Shown here: piece by piece, positions 1-12,118 of the stretch
Layout of the letters: each line of letters begins with the position of its first letter
Position numbering within the stretch: position 1 is the first letter of the stretch
NCBI GenBank assembly: GCA_027490195.1
Contig: JAIXYN010000020.1
Coordinates: forward strand, 1-64,000
Direction: 5' to 3'
Source of the DNA: Verrucomicrobiaceae bacterium
GTDB lineage: Bacteria; Verrucomicrobiota; Verrucomicrobiia; Verrucomicrobiales; Verrucomicrobiaceae
DNA: 64,000 bases
Notes under the pieces: generated by a model
Told to the model about the DNA's origin: nothing
Seen by the model: the letters and a program-made list of their open reading frames with translations, nothing else
The model's database searches: none
Made by a program: the position numbers and the translations under genes

Positions 1-94
1 ACTTGTATTGCTACTCATAGTGTCCCGTTCGACTTGCATGTCTTATCCACGCCGCCAGCGTTCGTTCTGAGCCAGAATCAAACTCTCCAAAAAT
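1..94 (-). rRNA. rrs: 16S ribosomal RNA, 5' end (partial)
   Basis: Read on the minus strand, this begins close to the mature 5' end and contains the universal 27F primer site (complement of 67-86), followed by the ACGAACGCTGGCGGCGTG block and ATGCAAGTCGAACGGGA. These are conserved bases of bacterial 16S helices 1-6. The rest of the gene runs out of the window to the left. The exact 5' end (about 93-95) is set by comparison with E. coli numbering. The GGCGGCGTGGATAAGACATG segment resembles verrucomicrobial 16S genes. Confidence 0.95.
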
Positions 95-131
95 TTTGAG
101 CCGTCTCTTTTTAAGACGAACTCGATTGACT

Positions 132-154
132 GTGCCTGTTTAAACCACAGGCAC
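132..154 (-). other. hairpin in the 16S leader
   Basis: Arms at 132-139 and 147-154 pair perfectly over 8 bp around a 7-base loop. It lies 38 bases upstream of the mature 16S 5' end, so it would be in the precursor leader. A role in processing or antitermination is inference only. Confidence 0.4.
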
Positions 155-376
155 CTGCGCATTTTCATGCACAGCGCACAATTTAGTTTTCTGTTTTCTA
201 ACAACAAAACTCGGTTTTACCCTCATCTCATTGCTTCTGTGTTTTTAAAAGATCGTTTCTGATTCCAGTTAATTCGAGCCGCTTGTTGCTTCTCAAACCT
301 TCTTTTCTCAGCCCGCGTTTTTCGCTGCGGGTTAGGAGAGTAAAGCAGGTCAGAGATCGTGCAACTACATTGTGCT

Positions 377-392
377 GTTTTTTGCAAAAAAC
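377..392. repeat. 16-bp perfect palindrome upstream of rRNA
   Basis: The sequence GTTTTTTGCAAAAAAC equals its own reverse complement. It stands alone in the ~860-base rRNA/aconitase spacer. It could be a binding site for a dimeric regulator or a short cruciform; no function can be read from the sequence. Confidence 0.5.
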
Positions 393-953
393 TTTCGTTC
401 GATGCATCCATTCGGCCTTTTGGTGCAGTTTCGTGCCCCATGCATCGCATTCGATCCCGTATTCATGTTGTCTGCAAAAGCGACTCTCGAAAAACGACGT
501 TTTGTCTACGTAAACACGGCATTTTGAGAGCTGACGAAGCCTCGCTTTTGAAGCCTGATTATCATCTCATGAAGTCATTGATCCGAAAACTTCATCCAGC
601 TGCGCGTGCATCACGCATTTCTTCCATCCACTCGGTTTCATCTATGTTTGAGTTCGATGTCGCCAGGCTTTCTTCTTTGTATATCAGCCATCAAAATCAA
701 AACCCCTGTTTCGTGGCTCTCCTCCGAGCCTAAAAACACCGTTAGCACCGCCTGACGTGGGCACTCTCACCTTATATACGTGGCGGCTACGAGTTGCAGC
801 CTCTCTCCCTCATTCCCGTCTTCAGAGGACGATGACAGATCTTCCGCTTTGAGGCGCTCAGGAGTCTGACGTTTCTCTTCCCATACAGATGGGGGACAAA
901 AAAGTGGTGTCATTCGTGCTACTCTTGCTATTTCGTTGGCTGCTACCATCCCA

Positions 954-3725
<2,772 letters not shown>

Positions 3726-3766
3726 CTGAATGCGGTTTTCATCCCGCCTTCCCCAGTTCAACAATC

Positions 3767-3797
3767 ATCCGGCAGACCGCAAGGCTGCCGGATTTTT
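3767..3797 (+). terminator. rho-independent terminator after aconitase
   Basis: Nine-base arms ATCCGGCAG/CTGCCGGAT enclose a 9-base loop and are followed by five T's. It lies 42 bases downstream of the aconitase stop codon and upstream of the next gene's start. Confidence 0.85.
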
Positions 3798-3838
3798 GTT
3801 TTCTGGCATGTTTCACCGGAAGGATCACACTCAGCAGC

Positions 3839-4303
3839 ATGAATGCCGCCACCGTCTTCCCCATGATTCCCGCCGCGAGTAAATCGCTGTGGTTCTTTGC
3901 CATCATGAGCCTCATCCTCGTCGGGGTTCTGGTGCTGATGGTCTGGCTGGCGTGGTCCATGCAGCATGCACGTTTCACGGTTTCAAACGAAGTCTTGCGA
4001 CTCCAAGGCGATCTCTATGGTCGAATGGTCCCGCTCAAGTCGCTCAAGCTCGACGAGGCGGTCGTCGCCAACCTCAAGACCGACAAGGATCATCAGCCGA
4101 AATGGCGCACCATGGGCACCGCGCTGCCCGGCTACGACGCCGGATGGTTCAAACTGCGCAATGGGGAAAAAGCGCTGATGTATGTCACGGACAAGACGCG
4201 CGTGGCACGCATTCCGACCACAGAGGGCTACACCGTCATGGTGAGTGTGAGCGAACCTGCGGCATTGATTGATGAGTTAAAACGGCGGCAGGCTGCCCGC
4301 TGA
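3839..4303 (+). CDS. membrane-anchored bacterial PH-domain protein
   Basis: This 154-residue protein starts with a hydrophobic membrane segment at about residues 18-42 (FFAIMSLILVGVLVLMVWLA). A single beta-rich domain follows, with features of the bacterial pleckstrin-homology family: the ARFTVSNEVLRLQGDLYGRMVPL strand pattern and a late KARVARIPTTEG-like strand with a C-terminal helix. These domains usually sit at the membrane as small adaptor modules. Function is unknown. The stop lies only 3 bases from the convergent 821-residue gene, with no terminator between them. Confidence 0.7.
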   Translation: MNAATVFPMIPAASKSLWFFAIMSLILVGVLVLMVWLAWSMQHARFTVSNEVLRLQGDLYGRMVPLKSLKLDEAVVANLKTDKDHQPKWRTMGTALPGYDAGWFKLRNGEKALMYVTDKTRVARIPTTEGYTVMVSVSEPAALIDELKRRQAAR

Positions 4304-4306
4304 GAA

Positions 4307-6772
4307 CTACCCCCCGTTCACCACCATACCCCGCAGCGCACTCGATGACATCATCGGCTGCAGCAGCGCCAGACCGGCACGCAGCTGGGCGGGCGTGGTT
4401 TTGGCGGGGTTGTTGACGATGAGCACATCGGTCGCCAGAGGGGCAAGCGGGGCGACGTTGGCAAAGCTCTTCAGCAACGGTGAGGCATCGAGAATGATCC
4501 AGTCCACTTCCGTTTTCGCACGCTCGATCCAGCTGCGGTAGCCGTCCAGCAGTTCATTCGTGGCGTGGGCAGGCAGGTCGCAGCCGGGCAGCAGGAAGAG
4601 ATTGCTGTGACCGTAGCGCAGGGCCTCCAGGTTGCTGGCATAGGCACCGTAGCCCTGCACGGCCCGTGGAAACCACTGGTGAAGAGTGGGCGCGGAGGGA
4701 TTGCACTCCATCATGAACACACGACGGCCTTGGTGGCAGAAGGCGGCGGCCAGCGCGGCGGATACCAGTGTTTTGCCGTCACCCGTGCCCGCACTGGTGA
4801 TGAGGATCACGCCGGCGGTGCCACTGCGGTTCATGGCCTGCATTTCGAGCGTGCTGGTGAGCTGATGCAGCGCACTTGAGGCGCCTATAGGCTCCGGTTT
4901 CAGGAGTTCCGACAGCATGGCCTCCGGGCTGGATCCCTGCACATAGGGCAGACGGGCCAGAATGGTGGCTTCGCCATTGGCAGGCTTCAAGACCGGCATC
5001 TGGCGTGATTGCGGCTGCATCGGCGGTGCCGGATTCAACACGGGCGACGGACGTGCCGTGGCAGGCAAAGCTACCGCAGCAGGTGCGGCGATGGCGAAGG
5101 GAGAAGCAGGCGGTGATGCCTGCTGCACCGGATAGCCATAGCCATACGCAGTGTGCTGCGTTTGATCCTGCATCGCAGGCTTTTCGACTCTGGGGCTGAA
5201 AAGATTCCTCGCATGGTCGTCAAAGATGCCCCAGGCCACCGGCAGACCGAGAAATGCAAGGCCAAACAGCATGACGGCGGCCACCGCAGCGATGGGCTTG
5301 CTCGGTTTCACAGGCTTTTCCGGCACCATCGCCATGTCCGCCACCCGTAGCAGGCCGCTGTCACGGAACTGGCCGGTGAGTGCAGCCTGACTACGGCGCA
5401 TCTCGATTTTTTCATAGAGATCGCGATCCATGCGCACCTGGTCGCGCAGCAGGCTCTGCTGCACAGTTTTGCCGTTGATGTCCAGCGCCACGCCACGCGC
5501 ATCATCGAGCTGACGGCGGTAGTCGGCAATCTGCCGCTGCTGGGACTCTACCTCCGCCTGGATCATGCCGACGACAGAGCTGACTGCACGTTCCAGCGCA
5601 CCCCGCTGCGCTTCGATTTCATTCGCAAGAGCGATCATACGCGGATGTTTGCGCCCGCAGGTGGCTTCCAGCGGCGCTCGCTCGGCGATCTTTGCATCAA
5701 GCTGCTTGCGAATGAAGCTCACATCCGCGTTGTCCGCGAAGACTCGGAGTTCCGTGAGATCACGTCCGGACTTTTGCGCAGCAGCAAGATCATTGAGGTC
5801 ACTTCTGGCCTTGGTGAGCTTCAAATCAGCCTCCGTGATTGCAGCATTGAGCTGACGCACCTTCTCAGTGGAGACGTCCTTGGACTCCGTATTCTCCATG
5901 AGGACGTTTTGCTTGTTATACTCCGCCAGTTTCTGCTCCGATTCACGCAGGTGCTTCAGCAGCTCCTCTGATTTTGATTCGAGAAAGGTGGACGTGTCGG
6001 CGCTGAGCTGGCCTTCCTGCTCCGCCACGTAGTGGGTGTACTCCTCGACGAAACGGTTGGCCAGTTCAGCGGCTAATTTCGGATCTTTGTCTCGAATTTG
6101 CACCTTCAGCAAATGGGACTCCTTGACCGGCTCCACCCGTACATTGGCGATCATCAGATCGACGAAACGTTCGCGGGGATCGCCAAGCTTGCCCGGTTTG
6201 TAGAGACCCAGCAGCTTCATAAGCTCGTCTTTACGGCTCAACGAGTGCGCCTCACGATCCAGCAAAGCGTCGCGCTCCTGCGCCGGAAAGTGGTCGTAGA
6301 AATGGCCCAGATAGCGCCCCGACAACAACTCTGAACGGTGGTTGTTGATCAACTGCACCGCGCTCAATTCCGTGACTCCACGCGTGGACATGGCGTCAAA
6401 GTTGAACGGATTGGCATCCTGAATGCGCAGCAGCAGCTGCGACTCCGCCTCGTAGATCTTCACCCCCATGCCCAGGTAGTAGAACGAAAACACCGCGAGA
6501 ATGAGGCCCAGCACGGCACCCCGTAGCCAGCGCTTGCGGATGTAGCCGATCACATCGACCAGACTGATGAGCGACTGCACCTCAAAATCCTGCGGATTGA
6601 TCGGCGGCAGGAAGGCGCGTGGATCAAACACCGGCGACATGCCCGGATGCGCCGGCATGGTCATGGACGGTGCCACTGGTGTCAGACCACGCGCTGGTGG
6701 GAGAGCAAGCATCGCCCCAAAGCCATCCTGTGGGGCGGCTTTTGAGGGCTGAATGCTGTATGAAATGGCCAT
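4307..6772 (-). CDS. Wzz/BY-kinase-like exopolysaccharide co-polymerase
   Basis: This is an 821-residue inner-membrane protein, last in the exopolysaccharide operon. After a proline-rich N-terminus come a first membrane segment (~86-105), a long periplasmic Wzz-type coiled-coil region, and a second membrane segment (~490-515). A low-complexity Pro/Ala linker then leads to a cytoplasmic P-loop ATPase domain with Walker A SAGTGDGKT (~660) and Walker B WIILDASP (~756). Proteins of this build control polysaccharide chain length and export. Two features are odd for a tyrosine autokinase. The Walker A' motif reads VFMMECNPS instead of the usual D-x-D, and the protein ends at RGMVVNGG without a tyrosine cluster. 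It may be an inactive or regulatory ATPase. The start 9 bases after the upstream stop suggests coupling. Confidence 0.85.
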   Translation of the reverse strand: MAISYSIQPSKAAPQDGFGAMLALPPARGLTPVAPSMTMPAHPGMSPVFDPRAFLPPINPQDFEVQSLISLVDVIGYIRKRWLRGAVLGLILAVFSFYYLGMGVKIYEAESQLLLRIQDANPFNFDAMSTRGVTELSAVQLINNHRSELLSGRYLGHFYDHFPAQERDALLDREAHSLSRKDELMKLLGLYKPGKLGDPRERFVDLMIANVRVEPVKESHLLKVQIRDKDPKLAAELANRFVEEYTHYVAEQEGQLSADTSTFLESKSEELLKHLRESEQKLAEYNKQNVLMENTESKDVSTEKVRQLNAAITEADLKLTKARSDLNDLAAAQKSGRDLTELRVFADNADVSFIRKQLDAKIAERAPLEATCGRKHPRMIALANEIEAQRGALERAVSSVVGMIQAEVESQQRQIADYRRQLDDARGVALDINGKTVQQSLLRDQVRMDRDLYEKIEMRRSQAALTGQFRDSGLLRVADMAMVPEKPVKPSKPIAAVAAVMLFGLAFLGLPVAWGIFDDHARNLFSPRVEKPAMQDQTQHTAYGYGYPVQQASPPASPFAIAAPAAVALPATARPSPVLNPAPPMQPQSRQMPVLKPANGEATILARLPYVQGSSPEAMLSELLKPEPIGASSALHQLTSTLEMQAMNRSGTAGVILITSAGTGDGKTLVSAALAAAFCHQGRRVFMMECNPSAPTLHQWFPRAVQGYGAYASNLEALRYGHSNLFLLPGCDLPAHATNELLDGYRSWIERAKTEVDWIILDASPLLKSFANVAPLAPLATDVLIVNNPAKTTPAQLRAGLALLQPMMSSSALRGMVVNGG

Positions 6773-6781
6773 ATGGATGAT

Positions 6782-8023
6782 TTAAGCGGCTGGGCGGAGA
6801 ACAGGGTCATTCCCCTCCGGAGAATCGTTGGAACTGATCACCACTTGAGAAGTGGAACGCGGCAGCCAGCGGCGCACAGTGCGCAGAGCATGAAAGGCGG
6901 TGGCGCGCCAGCTTGCCGGGTTGAATGCTTCGAGGTCGAGCAGCAGGCGTGCACCGTCACACCATTGGCGCTTGTATTCGTAGTCGCAGGGCAGCATGTC
7001 ATACACCTGCAGGCCCCTCTGAATGCAGCCATCAATGGCCCAACGAGTGACCAGCCTTCCAGGGGAAATCTTCGCCAAGGACCAGTCCCAGCCCGTCTGA
7101 TATTGAAAAAACTCCTCACGCTCAAAGAAACCGTACAGCGCAGCCACCAGTTTGCCGTCGGCTTCGAGCAAGGGCACCCATGCCCGCTGCTGCGGCAGCC
7201 AGCGCGCCGCCAGACGCTGGTGGAAACGCCAGGAGGCTTCCGTGGTGAAGCTGCTGATTCCGTCCGCCCACTGCATGGCATGCAGCACTCGAAACTCCTT
7301 CATCGTTTCGGCGATGGTCATGCGCTCACCGGCCTGCGTGGCTATGCCCGCATGCTCCGCCGTGAACGCCCTGCGAACGCGGCGCAGCAAATTTCGCCAT
7401 TTGGAGCTGTGACGTGCCTCGTAGTCTTCCCACGATGCAGGCAGGTGAATGAACCGGCAGACCAGTCGGTTCAGCACTCCGGCATGGCTGAAAGCCTCCC
7501 TCAGCACGTTGAGGAGATGGGGCCTGTTGGGAGATTCTTCGGGCAGATGATTCAGCCGGACATTGTCGCATTCGGGCTGCAGCACCTTGAACACGCGGCA
7601 GAGCTGAGGCGTCAGCTCATCCTCACGGCCAGCGGGTACGATGAGGTCCATCCGCTCCCCATGCGCTTCTCCAAACCCGGCCAGAAAAGTCAGAGTCACG
7701 AGATGCTTGCGCACCGAATCCGGTTCAGAAGCGAGCATGAGCGGCGCGATGGCCTGCGGCACACCCTCGGCATCACGCAGCACGCCAATGACCAGCCGCG
7801 CCTCTTTACGGCACTCTTCCCACCACAGGCTCATCCAGTCCCAACGCACGAAGGGCGAACGCGTTTCCATCTTCTCGACCAGTACATCCCAGAACGGCTG
7901 CAGCGCTTTAAAGCCCGCTTCGTCGCGCACAATGTCGAGCGTGAGAGCACTACGACGCGGTGCCGGGTCGGCATTGGCCGCACCACGGCGCACTTGGGAA
8001 CTCAAGATCGTCGTCGTAGTCAC
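6782..8023 (-). CDS. CelD/BcsL-like GNAT acetyltransferase
   Basis: This 413-residue protein resembles the GNAT-fold acetyltransferases of the CelD/BcsL type that accompany cellulose and exopolysaccharide synthesis. The N-terminal part has the FKALQPFWDVLVEK and SPFVRWDWMSLWWE blocks. The C-terminal half has the LVAALYGFFEREEFFQYQTG strand-helix of the acyl-CoA-binding fold, followed by SPGRLVTRWAIDGCIQRG. It probably acylates a sugar or lipid-linked intermediate; the substrate is not evident. Translation starts at GTG within a GTGA overlap with the stop of the DUF4091 gene, a sign of coupled translation. Confidence 0.8.
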   Translation of the reverse strand: MTTTTILSSQVRRGAANADPAPRRSALTLDIVRDEAGFKALQPFWDVLVEKMETRSPFVRWDWMSLWWEECRKEARLVIGVLRDAEGVPQAIAPLMLASEPDSVRKHLVTLTFLAGFGEAHGERMDLIVPAGREDELTPQLCRVFKVLQPECDNVRLNHLPEESPNRPHLLNVLREAFSHAGVLNRLVCRFIHLPASWEDYEARHSSKWRNLLRRVRRAFTAEHAGIATQAGERMTIAETMKEFRVLHAMQWADGISSFTTEASWRFHQRLAARWLPQQRAWVPLLEADGKLVAALYGFFEREEFFQYQTGWDWSLAKISPGRLVTRWAIDGCIQRGLQVYDMLPCDYEYKRQWCDGARLLLDLEAFNPASWRATAFHALRTVRRWLPRSTSQVVISSNDSPEGNDPVLRPAA

Positions 8024-9771
8024 CGTGCTCCTCCTTCCGGCAATGCTACGGTTTTTTTGCGATGCTGCGCGGATTCAATCAGTGCACCCAGTTGCTGCCG
8101 TGCATTCAGCAGCGCCCCGGAATTATCATCCCAATCGCCAAAGCCACGCGCAAAATGGGCCGTCAAACGACGCGCCTCATCTTCCAGGCCCAGTTGCCGT
8201 GCCAGCATTAGATAATCGTAGTCCTCCGCCGTCTCACGCAGCCATTTCAGACGCATGGATGCCACCGGCGCGTTGCGGCCATGCCGCTTCTCCGTGGCAG
8301 GATAAATGAAAGAGCCGTCGCCATTGTAGGTTGCACCATCGGGTGTTTTGAACGTGCCCGCATCCTGCCAGACATCGACGCCTTCAGCCGCAAAGATCGT
8401 GTCCCAATAGTCAAAACCAGTGATGCCATGCTTCGGAAACAACCAGCCGACAATGCGATGCGCCATCGGCGGATAATCAATCGCCCAGACGGGCGGAAAG
8501 CTGTTCGTCAGCTGCTTGGGCCTGCCGTGCTGCTCTTCCCAGGCAACCGGCATCTGCACCAGTGCTGCATAGGCCCAGACTTCCTCGCCCGCCTGACGGC
8601 GCAGGGCGATGTCGTGCTTGCCACCAGCCCACTCCATATCCATCCACACGTCGCTGAAATGAGGCACCCAGATGTCCACCGCACCGTTCAATGAACCCCA
8701 CGCCGCCTTTTCAGCGGTCGGCTGCTCGGTGACATGCAGCGGCACACGCACGCCATGCTTTTTTTCCACTTCGTTAAAGAACTCGCCCCAGCGGCGCACG
8801 GTGTCATAGGCCGCCGCATCGTTCGGCTCATCGAGGTCTCCCATGATGACGTAGCCGCGTGACTCGCAGCGGATTTTCGCCAGCAGCTTCATCCATTGCG
8901 CGACATAGCTCATCGCTGCAGCGCGGTCCACACCGAGGGGATCTTTGAACGGCCACTGCGGCCAGATCGGCAGGCCGATGCTGTTGCAGTGGCGGTGCAG
9001 CAGATGCTTTCTGAGCGCCCGCTCGGCCTTGTCTTCATCCAACTTGCCAGTGCTGGCGTCGGGATAGCTGCCGTAAATTTGATCCACGCTGAGACGATGC
9101 TCGGCAAGCAGGTCGTAATACGCATTGAGCAATCCGGCGTGCGCCAGTGAAGGTGCATTGTCTTGATACTCCAGCCCATGCACCTGCGCGACGTGACGCA
9201 CTGTGGTCATGATTGAAGTGCGCAGTTTCGGCACCACGGGCAGGTCAAAGTCCCACACCTTGAGCGTGTAGCTGGCAATCGCTTTCATGCCATCGGCAAA
9301 CTCGAACCGCACTTCGCCGGTATAGGCTCCCGCTGCAGCCGTGTAGGGCACGAAGACATCCACCCAGTAAGGTTGATTCACCACCTCAATACCGCCGATT
9401 TCCTGCGCGGGCATGTCGAGCGGCACCAGCGCATCCGGATAATCGCCCGGTGGCAGCGGTGCCTGAGGCGTGGATTTGGAGACGCGCACATAGTGCTCAC
9501 GCAGCACCTTCGGCGCTGGCAGCAGCACACCCGAATCATCCTTGGCGATCCCCGTGGCCATCACCTGCATGGTTTTAAGCTGTGCCGGCGTGGCCGTGAC
9601 GACAATCTGAAGCGGCTCCCACTCACCACGCGCTGCGTAGAGGGTGTTCGTAGCTGCCGTGGGTGCTGCTCCATCACGGGAGATGCGCGTCATGCTATCG
9701 CAAAACGCCACTTTCACCGGCTGGGCAGCGGCATAAATGGTCAGCGCCAGGAGCAGCAAAAGCGCTTTCAT
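8020..9771 (-). CDS. exported DUF4091 glycoside-hydrolase-like protein
   Basis: The product has 583 residues with a clear signal peptide (MKALLLLLALTIYAAAQ). The rest matches the DUF4091 family layout: an N-terminal beta-sandwich (RGEWEPLQIVV, YWVDVFVPYTAAAGAYTG) and a TIM-barrel-like half with YVIMGDLDEPND and a C-terminal WLRETAEDYDYLMLARQLG block. Members are thought to act on carbohydrates, but no activity is established. Its position between a glycosyltransferase and an acyltransferase suggests periplasmic trimming or modification of the polymer made by this operon. Start and stop overlap both neighbours by 4 bases. Confidence 0.8.
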   Translation of the reverse strand: MKALLLLLALTIYAAAQPVKVAFCDSMTRISRDGAAPTAATNTLYAARGEWEPLQIVVTATPAQLKTMQVMATGIAKDDSGVLLPAPKVLREHYVRVSKSTPQAPLPPGDYPDALVPLDMPAQEIGGIEVVNQPYWVDVFVPYTAAAGAYTGEVRFEFADGMKAIASYTLKVWDFDLPVVPKLRTSIMTTVRHVAQVHGLEYQDNAPSLAHAGLLNAYYDLLAEHRLSVDQIYGSYPDASTGKLDEDKAERALRKHLLHRHCNSIGLPIWPQWPFKDPLGVDRAAAMSYVAQWMKLLAKIRCESRGYVIMGDLDEPNDAAAYDTVRRWGEFFNEVEKKHGVRVPLHVTEQPTAEKAAWGSLNGAVDIWVPHFSDVWMDMEWAGGKHDIALRRQAGEEVWAYAALVQMPVAWEEQHGRPKQLTNSFPPVWAIDYPPMAHRIVGWLFPKHGITGFDYWDTIFAAEGVDVWQDAGTFKTPDGATYNGDGSFIYPATEKRHGRNAPVASMRLKWLRETAEDYDYLMLARQLGLEDEARRLTAHFARGFGDWDDNSGALLNARQQLGALIESAQHRKKTVALPEGGAR

Positions 9772-11024
9772 GACTTCACCTCCAAGAGCTCTGCGTAGGT
9801 TTCCGCATACTGCCGCGCAGCTTGGGCGATGGTGAATTTCTCAAGCACCCGCTGGCGTGACTTCCGGGCGATTTCTTCACGCGCTGCTGTGCCGAGTTGC
9901 AGCGCCCTTTCCCAGGCGCTCGCCAGCGCGGAATGATCACGCATCGGCACCACCTCACCCAAACCCTCAAGCAGACGTCCGCAATCACCCACATCCGTGG
10001 CGACACACGGCACACCGCAGGACATCGCTTCAAGGATGGTCATCGGGCACGCTTCAGTACGCGAGGAAAGCGAGAACACGCTCAGCGCCGGATACAAACG
10101 CCACGGATCGGCACGGAAAGACTCAAAGCGCACCTGATGGCGCTGCGGCAGCATGGCCAGCAGCTCACGCTCCACTTCACCCAGTTCGATTTCGACCCCG
10201 CCGCAAAAGACGAAGTGTGCCTCGGGCACCCGCGTCTGAAGCAGAGCCGCTGCGCGCAGAAAGGTCGCCAGATCCTTCATCTCATGAAAACGCCCGACAA
10301 AGCCGATCACCGGAGCGTTCGCCGGCAGTTTCAATTCGGCGCGCGTGTCGAGACCCGCATCCGTATCAGGCACAAAACGCTCGGCGTTGATGCCATTGGG
10401 AATCCAGCGCATTTTAGCACGCGGATAGCCCATGGCATCGTGGTTTTCGATGGCGGTGGCTGAGCAGGAAATGATGCGCTGCGGGATAAAACGTGAGCTG
10501 TAGGCCAGCGCACGACGGAAGAGCCCCATCTTGGCGTCGCTGTCGCCGGGGTTGCGATGAATTTCGCGGCAGTGAATGCTCCAGACAATGTTGCGCACTC
10601 CAGCCACCCATGCAGCCCAGCCGCCTACGAGATCGGCGTGATGCGTCCACGTTTGCACGATGTCAGGGCGCTCTGCACGCAGCACGGCGTGCAGTCTGGC
10701 GAGTGTGCGCGGATTGAGATACGTGGTGCTTTCAAGATCATGTACATCCACCCCGGCCTCATGCAGCCGCTTCAGCTGATGCGTCCAAGGCTTGGCATTG
10801 ATGGCCACGACAACGGTGCGGAACTGCGCCGGATCGAGCGATTCAGCCAGGTTCATGAGCATCGCCTCCGCGCCACCACCGCCGATGCTGTAGGCAAAGT
10901 GCAACACCACCGGACGCCGGTCGAGTGCGGGTGCCGGCATGGATTGCGCAGCCACAAAGGCACGCATCGGCTGCTGGATAGGCAGCTGCAGCGTGGTACT
11001 CGTGGCAAGCGTGATCGTCTTCAT
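9768..11024 (-). CDS. glycosyltransferase family 4 (GT-B)
   Basis: This 418-residue cytoplasmic enzyme probably transfers a sugar from a nucleotide donor to the growing exopolysaccharide repeat unit. The N-terminal Rossmann domain carries SIGGGGAEAMLMNLAE. The C-terminal domain has VIGFVGRFHEMKDLATFLRA and the donor-site E-x7-E motif in RTEACPMTILEAMSCGVP, all standard for GT4. The ATG overlaps the stop of the deacetylase gene (ATGA), and its own stop overlaps the DUF4091 start. The sugar donor cannot be deduced. Confidence 0.93.
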   Translation of the reverse strand: MKTITLATSTTLQLPIQQPMRAFVAAQSMPAPALDRRPVVLHFAYSIGGGGAEAMLMNLAESLDPAQFRTVVVAINAKPWTHQLKRLHEAGVDVHDLESTTYLNPRTLARLHAVLRAERPDIVQTWTHHADLVGGWAAWVAGVRNIVWSIHCREIHRNPGDSDAKMGLFRRALAYSSRFIPQRIISCSATAIENHDAMGYPRAKMRWIPNGINAERFVPDTDAGLDTRAELKLPANAPVIGFVGRFHEMKDLATFLRAAALLQTRVPEAHFVFCGGVEIELGEVERELLAMLPQRHQVRFESFRADPWRLYPALSVFSLSSRTEACPMTILEAMSCGVPCVATDVGDCGRLLEGLGEVVPMRDHSALASAWERALQLGTAAREEIARKSRQRVLEKFTIAQAARQYAETYAELLEVKS

Positions 11025-12088
11025 ATCATCGACATCGCTTTCCGGCAGCTCTGCCGCCAGTCTTTGAGTGTTTCAAAGGCGCCCGAAACTGTGGCTTTTG
11101 CTTCCCACACGGATTCTGGGGAGCCGTAGCGTGGCAGCTGGTGCATGGAGACGGCGTCATGCACCCGGCCGCAGACCGTGGTGCAGGCGGCTTTGAACCC
11201 CGCCTCACGCACAAGCATGAGTGTTTCGCGGGTGAAATCGTCAGTCCCGCCATTGGGATAGGCAAAAGCAAGAGGCAGTTCACCGATCTCGGCATGAATG
11301 CGATCTCGGCAGGTGGCAATTTCCGCCCGCATCGCCATGACATCGCAGCGTGCCAGAATGGGATGAGTGTGTGTATGGCCGCCAATGTCCACATGCCCGC
11401 TGAGGGACATTTCACTCGCCATCTCCCACGTCATCGGGCGCATGGCTGTGGGAAGGTCATCAAAAGAGGGGGTTCTCACCTCAAGCGCAGCCTCCAAACG
11501 ATCAATCTCGCTCAGCAGATCGGCATCTGGCAGTTCCTTGAGTTCAGGCAGCAGCTTCATCAGTGACTGCTTACGCAACTCATAGGTTCCGAGGTACAGC
11601 CGCAGCTTCCTCCCATTGATTTTCCAGTCGAGCAGTTCCTTCTTCGTCCGACCGAGCGCCAGATCCGCACGCTGAAACCAAAACATTTCCACCCCATCCA
11701 GGAAACCCGTGGTGACAAAGATGGTGGCATGCAGGCCGAACTCCCGCAAAATGGGGAACGCCAGCTCGTAGTTGGATGCATAACCGTCGTCGAAGGTGAT
11801 GACCACTGAGTTGCTAGGCAGGCCGGATCCCTGGCTTCGCGCTTCGACGAGATCTGCCAGTGAGATCACCCGGTATTCTTTGGCCAGCATGGAGCAAATG
11901 CGGCGGAAGACATCGACCTGCAGATGCAGCGACCAGTCGAGAACACCTCGATCATGGGTATTTTCACTCAGACCATGAAACGTTAAGATCGTGGCCTCAT
12001 CAGAACGCCGTGTACGCGAGAACGACGCCAGACCGCTCCCAACAAGGGCGGCGGCTTTGATAGAGCGCGAGTAAGGAGCGAGCGGCAT
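11021..12088 (-). CDS. polysaccharide deacetylase (NodB domain)
   Basis: This 355-residue protein is first in the exopolysaccharide operon. The NodB homology domain shows motif 1 VVITFDDGYASN (about residue 98), with the catalytic Asp and metal-binding Asp. Motif 2 GGHTHTHPIL (about 236) has the metal-binding histidines, and FAYPNGGTDDF follows. It should remove N- or O-acetyl groups from a polysaccharide. A TTG six bases upstream is in frame, but the ATG at 12088 is preferred. It resembles the deacetylases of exosortase-linked polysaccharide loci; that assignment is inference. Confidence 0.9.
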   Translation of the reverse strand: MPLAPYSRSIKAAALVGSGLASFSRTRRSDEATILTFHGLSENTHDRGVLDWSLHLQVDVFRRICSMLAKEYRVISLADLVEARSQGSGLPSNSVVITFDDGYASNYELAFPILREFGLHATIFVTTGFLDGVEMFWFQRADLALGRTKKELLDWKINGRKLRLYLGTYELRKQSLMKLLPELKELPDADLLSEIDRLEAALEVRTPSFDDLPTAMRPMTWEMASEMSLSGHVDIGGHTHTHPILARCDVMAMRAEIATCRDRIHAEIGELPLAFAYPNGGTDDFTRETLMLVREAGFKAACTTVCGRVHDAVSMHQLPRYGSPESVWEAKATVSGAFETLKDWRQSCRKAMSMI

Positions 12089-12118
12089 AATCAAAGTGTT
12101 AATGAATGGTTTAGTCCC

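Larger units (their letters stand above)
95..953. promoter_or_regulatory. long intergenic region between rRNA operon and aconitase
   Basis: About 860 bases lie between the divergent 16S and aconitase genes. This must hold the rRNA promoter and leader (minus strand) and the aconitase promoter (plus strand). Visible structure is a hairpin with 8-bp arms GTGCCTGT/ACAGGCAC at 132-154, just upstream of the 16S end, and a perfect 16-base palindrome at 377-392. Short open frames here have no recognisable protein character. I could not place -35/-10 elements with confidence. Confidence 0.5.

Noticed and set aside
359-733. 124-codon plus-strand frame in the rRNA-aconitase spacer
   Set aside because: No ribosome-binding site, domain or signal, and it lies in an expected regulatory and leader region.
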